A DNA stretch of 9,870 nucleotides from Planctomycetales bacterium (GTDB taxonomy: Bacteria > Planctomycetota > UBA11346): NCBI GenBank assembly GCA_025362255.1, contig JANYGY010000236.1, forward strand, positions 1-9,870, in the 5' to 3' direction. Positions 6,988-9,870 of the stretch are shown piece by piece (position 1 is the first letter of the stretch; each line of letters starts with the position of its first letter). The notes beneath the pieces were generated by a model. That model searched no databases. It was not told where the DNA came from and was given only the letters and a program-made list of their open reading frames with translations. A program made the position numbers and the translations under genes.

Positions 6988-9123
6988 TCATTGGTTCGGG
7001 AAACGGAGCACCTGGACGACTACCCCATCGGCCAATTCCGGATCGTCAGTGACGAAGGCGTCGCTGCCGACGATGCGACCGCTCACCGCAGTCAGCGCTT
7101 GGTCACGGGACAGACGTACCGCGAATCGCCCATCGGGCAGCGTGATGACCGCCGCGCGTGGCAGCCAGCGCACCGCGGTCAGCTTCTGCAGCTCGATCGC
7201 GACCAATGCCGTCATGCCTTGGCGGAAATCCCCATCGTGGTGATCGGTGCCGGGATCGAGGCTGATGTGGACTTCGAACTGGGTCACGCCGGCTTGGCCT
7301 CTTTTTCCACTGCCGTCTTTTCCGCTGGACTCGTTCTTATCACGGCCGACCCCGGCGACCTGGGTAATGACGCCGGTGCGCGGCAACCGCCCGAGCGCCG
7401 GGATCTCGGCGGCGACGACCATCCCGCGGCGGATCCGGGTGACGTTGACTTCGTTGACCCTGACCACCACTTCCATGTTCGCCGGGGTGAAGATCTCGAT
7501 CATCGGATCAGCCTGCCACACCGCATCGCCAGCGAGTTTCTGGCGATCGCCTTCTCGTCTGACCTTGACCAGACCGGCGACGGCGGCGCTGGCGATACTC
7601 GGGGGCGTGGCCTTGGCCTTGACCAGATCGGCGCGCAGGGCGGCCAATTCACGATCGAGATCGACGGCGTTTTCCGGCTTCAGCGACCGCTCACGTTCGC
7701 GGGCTGAGATCTCCTGTTCGATGGTCGAGGGAAAACGCCGGGCGCGTACCGCGAGGCTGGCGGTGAGCCGGGCGATCTTGGCGTCGAGCACCGCGCGCTC
7801 TTGATCAAGGATGGCGAGATTGCGGTCGCGAACCGCCCGCGAATCAGCGGCCGCCTGCTCTGCTTTCGCCAACCGTGCAGCGGCTTCGGCGACGATCTCC
7901 GGCGACACCGGTCGAGCCGCGATCGCCAGGCGTTCGGCGACGATCGTTGCCTGGGTCCGCGCGCTGTCGCGCTCGGCGCGCAGGTCGTCCAACGCCGCCT
8001 GGGCCAAGGTCCGCGCACTGAACGCCGTTTGGCCATCGGCCAAGCGGCGTTCAGCCTCGCTCAACGTCAGACCGGCGAGTTCGACATCGAGCGCCAGCTG
8101 GATCGCCGGCAGCGCACGCTTTTCAATCTCGATCCGGATGCGCAATTCACGCTCTGCTGTTTCCGCAGCGATCAGTTCTCCGGCCGCGGATTCCTTTGCC
8201 GGAGTCAGCGCCGCGCGCGCTGCCCGGGCCGCGGCCAAGGCCTGCTGCAAGCCCGCGGTGGCCGCGCGCAGGGTGTCGCGTTCGCTGGTGATCTGGGCGA
8301 TTTCGACGGTCGGCTCAGGTGGGCTGTCCGCGTCGGGGTCAGCCGCATTTTTTTGCGCAGCATCAGGTTTCGGCGTAACCGCAGGCGGCCGACGCTTGCC
8401 AGGGCTTTGCTCACCCGCGGCACCGGGCGCGCGTTGCCGTGGCTTGGCGACGGCTTCCTTGAGCTGCTGGTTCACTTCATCGAGCCGGTTCTCCAGGCGC
8501 AGCAAGTGGTCTTGATGATCCTGCCACAGATCAAGCTGATCGACGAACGCATCCTGCGCCTGCTGCCACGCGCCACGGGCGATTTCGAAGCGGGTGCGGA
8601 CGGCCGTCGTCACCGCTTCCAGGGGCACCAGCTCGGCGTCGAGGCGCACGAGTTCAAGTCCACCCACCGGGGCACTGGTGAGAATGCGGTGACGGGCCTG
8701 CTCGATGGTCAGCGCCTGGATCGCCTGGTGAACCTTGCGCTCTTCGGTGTCGCCGGCCTGGTCGCGTTTGAGGACCGCCAATTCGCGATTTTGCGTGGCC
8801 TCGGTCAGCTGGCTGCGTTCACCGGCGACTTTCTTCAATTCCTCGGCGTCATCGATGATGAACAGCGGCTCACCCGGTTGGACCCAGGTGCTGTCGTCGA
8901 TGACCCACTGCAATTTCCCGTCGAATGGCACTGGCACGATCACCGGATCACGGGGCATCAGCGTGCCGGTTTCACGCAGCCGATCGATCACCGGCCCGGT
9001 ACGGACGGTGATCGATTCCCAGGTCGGCTGGGCCTCACCCGCCGGCTTACGCAACGCCGCAACCACCACCGCGACCGCGATCAGGCCGCCGATCACGATT
9101 CCAACCCGGACACGCATGCTCAT
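6988..9123 (-). CDS. Very large periplasmic adaptor (membrane fusion protein) of the MacB exporter
   Basis: A HlyD/MacA-like adaptor that would link the inner-membrane MacB to an outer-membrane channel. An N-terminal membrane anchor spans residues 7-23. The first half of a biotinyl-lipoyl-like domain lies at about 40-92, with PVPFDGKLQWVIDDSTWVQPGEPL. A huge helical region (about 92-500) is broken by a Pro/Lys/Ala-rich linker (226-272). The returning lipoyl half and beta-barrel follow (about 530-645, with EVVVRVNEVNVTRIRRGM), then a membrane-proximal domain to 711. The helical region rather than the core accounts for the extra length, since typical adaptors are 350-450 residues. The ATG at 9123 overlaps the stop codon of the preceding gene by 4 bases (ATGA), which indicates translational coupling; GGTGG sits just upstream. 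A second in-frame ATG is at 9117. A short Gly/Ser/Lys-rich insertion (about 596-610) sits inside the beta-barrel. Confidence 0.85.
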   Translation of the reverse strand: MSMRVRVGIVIGGLIAVAVVVAALRKPAGEAQPTWESITVRTGPVIDRLRETGTLMPRDPVIVPVPFDGKLQWVIDDSTWVQPGEPLFIIDDAEELKKVAGERSQLTEATQNRELAVLKRDQAGDTEERKVHQAIQALTIEQARHRILTSAPVGGLELVRLDAELVPLEAVTTAVRTRFEIARGAWQQAQDAFVDQLDLWQDHQDHLLRLENRLDEVNQQLKEAVAKPRQRAPGAAGEQSPGKRRPPAVTPKPDAAQKNAADPDADSPPEPTVEIAQITSERDTLRAATAGLQQALAAARAARAALTPAKESAAGELIAAETAERELRIRIEIEKRALPAIQLALDVELAGLTLSEAERRLADGQTAFSARTLAQAALDDLRAERDSARTQATIVAERLAIAARPVSPEIVAEAAARLAKAEQAAADSRAVRDRNLAILDQERAVLDAKIARLTASLAVRARRFPSTIEQEISARERERSLKPENAVDLDRELAALRADLVKAKATPPSIASAAVAGLVKVRREGDRQKLAGDAVWQADPMIEIFTPANMEVVVRVNEVNVTRIRRGMVVAAEIPALGRLPRTGVITQVAGVGRDKNESSGKDGSGKRGQAGVTQFEVHISLDPGTDHHDGDFRQGMTALVAIELQKLTAVRWLPRAAVITLPDGRFAVRLSRDQALTAVSGRIVGSDAFVTDDPELADGVVVQVLRFPNQ

Positions 9124-9870
9124 GGATCCACCACCGGAAGTTCGAGAAAACCGCGCACCCCAGGCATTACCCGCCCACGTTGCGCTTCAGGGATCGTGAG
9201 ATCGACGGTGACCGTGAACACCCGCTGATCAGCCACCGGCGCATCGGGGCCCGCCGCGCGGGCATCGCGCGGCGGGCCAAGCGCCTGGCCGATCTTGGCG
9301 ATGGTCGCGACCAGTCGCACATCGCCGAGGGCCGGAAAAGTGACCGCGACCGTCTGCCCGGTGGTCAGGTGCGGATAACGCGGCTCGGGCACTTCGGCGG
9401 CAAACGCGAGTTTGGCTAGGTCGACGATCTCGGCCACCGGCACTCCGCTCCACAGGGTCATGTCCTTGGTCACCTTGCCCATCGTGCGGCTCTGATCGTT
9501 CCACGCATTCAGCCAATAGAGTCGCCCGGTGGCGGAGGCGCGCACCGTTTTATTGCGTTCGAAATCTTCGACCCAGTCCTGGTCCTGGAGCATCTCATCG
9601 AGCGCCGCGCGTGCGGTCAAAACCGCCGCGCGATCTTGGGCGCGCGCCAAGTCGGCGATGCGTTCACGATCGCCGAGCACATCTAGGGCTTGCTGCCACG
9701 TTCCGGCCGAACTTTCAGCTGCGAGCCAGTCGGCTGACCGCCCGCTCTGCGCACGTTGCAGCGTGGCGCGCTGCGCAGCCAGCTCGGCGCGACGCGCGGC
9801 GGTGCGCGCATCCGCCAGCGCGACGGTGCCAGGAGTGGCCAGCCCCGCGGTCGCAGTGGCCACCGCGACG
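9120..9870 (-). CDS. Second membrane fusion protein, partial (N-terminus beyond right edge)
   Basis: The frame is open to the window end, so only the C-terminal 249 residues or so are seen; the GTG at 9863 is probably an internal valine. Visible parts are an Ala/Arg-rich coiled-coil arm (about 9830-9560), the returning lipoyl half (about 9557-9420, with ASATGRLYWL and a later GVPVAEIVDL), then a beta-barrel segment (about 9416-9190, with LTTGQTVAVTFPALG). The chain ends soon after a PGVRGFLELP segment. It is a HlyD/MacA-type adaptor subunit, distinct in sequence from the larger adaptor it overlaps by 4 bases. The tight coupling suggests both are made together, possibly as a mixed adaptor ring for the same MacB (inference). 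The arm seen here is shorter than in its neighbour. The missing N-terminus should carry the membrane anchor or signal and the first lipoyl half. Confidence 0.8.
   Translation of the reverse strand, partial: VAVATATAGLATPGTVALADARTAARRAELAAQRATLQRAQSGRSADWLAAESSAGTWQQALDVLGDRERIADLARAQDRAAVLTARAALDEMLQDQDWVEDFERNKTVRASATGRLYWLNAWNDQSRTMGKVTKDMTLWSGVPVAEIVDLAKLAFAAEVPEPRYPHLTTGQTVAVTFPALGDVRLVATIAKIGQALGPPRDARAAGPDAPVADQRVFTVTVDLTIPEAQRGRVMPGVRGFLELPVVDP

Noticed and set aside
7801..9228. Long open frame (475 codons) on plus opposite the large adaptor gene
   Set aside because: The opposite strand encodes a coherent membrane fusion protein with a start coupled to its neighbour. The plus frame runs across two genes, has no recognisable domain and looks like a shadow.

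Overview
The window reads as chromosomal DNA from a GC-rich Gram-negative bacterium. Support for this comes from a MacB-type tripartite efflux system, an LpxL-like acyltransferase and a signal-peptide protein. The 294-residue secreted protein has repeated 'G-K-W' segments, an 'LKDGRVIDGDV' start and an Ala/Glu-rich coiled coil. That style reminds me of Planctomycetes and other PVC-group proteins, but the assignment is an inference of low confidence. No mobile element, tRNA, rRNA or CRISPR array is visible.

Layout. Positions 1-380 are an AT-rich (about 40% GC by hand count) non-coding stretch with short inverted repeats and a 10-bp direct repeat. Positions 385-994 (minus) hold a cold-shock-domain protein gene with a charged tail and a convincing intrinsic terminator. 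A divergent gap of 295 bases follows. On the plus strand come recJ (1290-3065, single-strand-specific 5'-3' exonuclease) and, 7 bases on, an LpxL/HtrB-like acyltransferase gene (3073-3966) whose catalytic motif looks degenerate. The remainder is a minus-strand cluster, read from high to low coordinates: a partial membrane fusion protein (MFP) gene entering from the right edge, a second very large MFP gene (711 aa) overlapping it by 4 bases, a macB-type ABC transporter gene (ATPase plus permease in one chain), and a gene for a secreted protein of unknown function. The acyltransferase and secreted-protein genes converge with only 7 bases between their stop codons.

How the genes work together. 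The three transport genes probably form one export machine: MacB in the inner membrane, with one or both MFPs as the periplasmic adaptor. No TolC-like outer membrane channel is in the window. The secreted protein follows macB by 41 bases and may belong to the same transcript; its role is unknown. RecJ and the acyltransferase are probably co-transcribed, although their functions (DNA repair and envelope lipid synthesis) are not obviously linked. I found no clearly new system. The most unusual items are the paired adaptors with a giant interrupted coiled coil, and the acyltransferase lacking the usual acidic catalytic residue.
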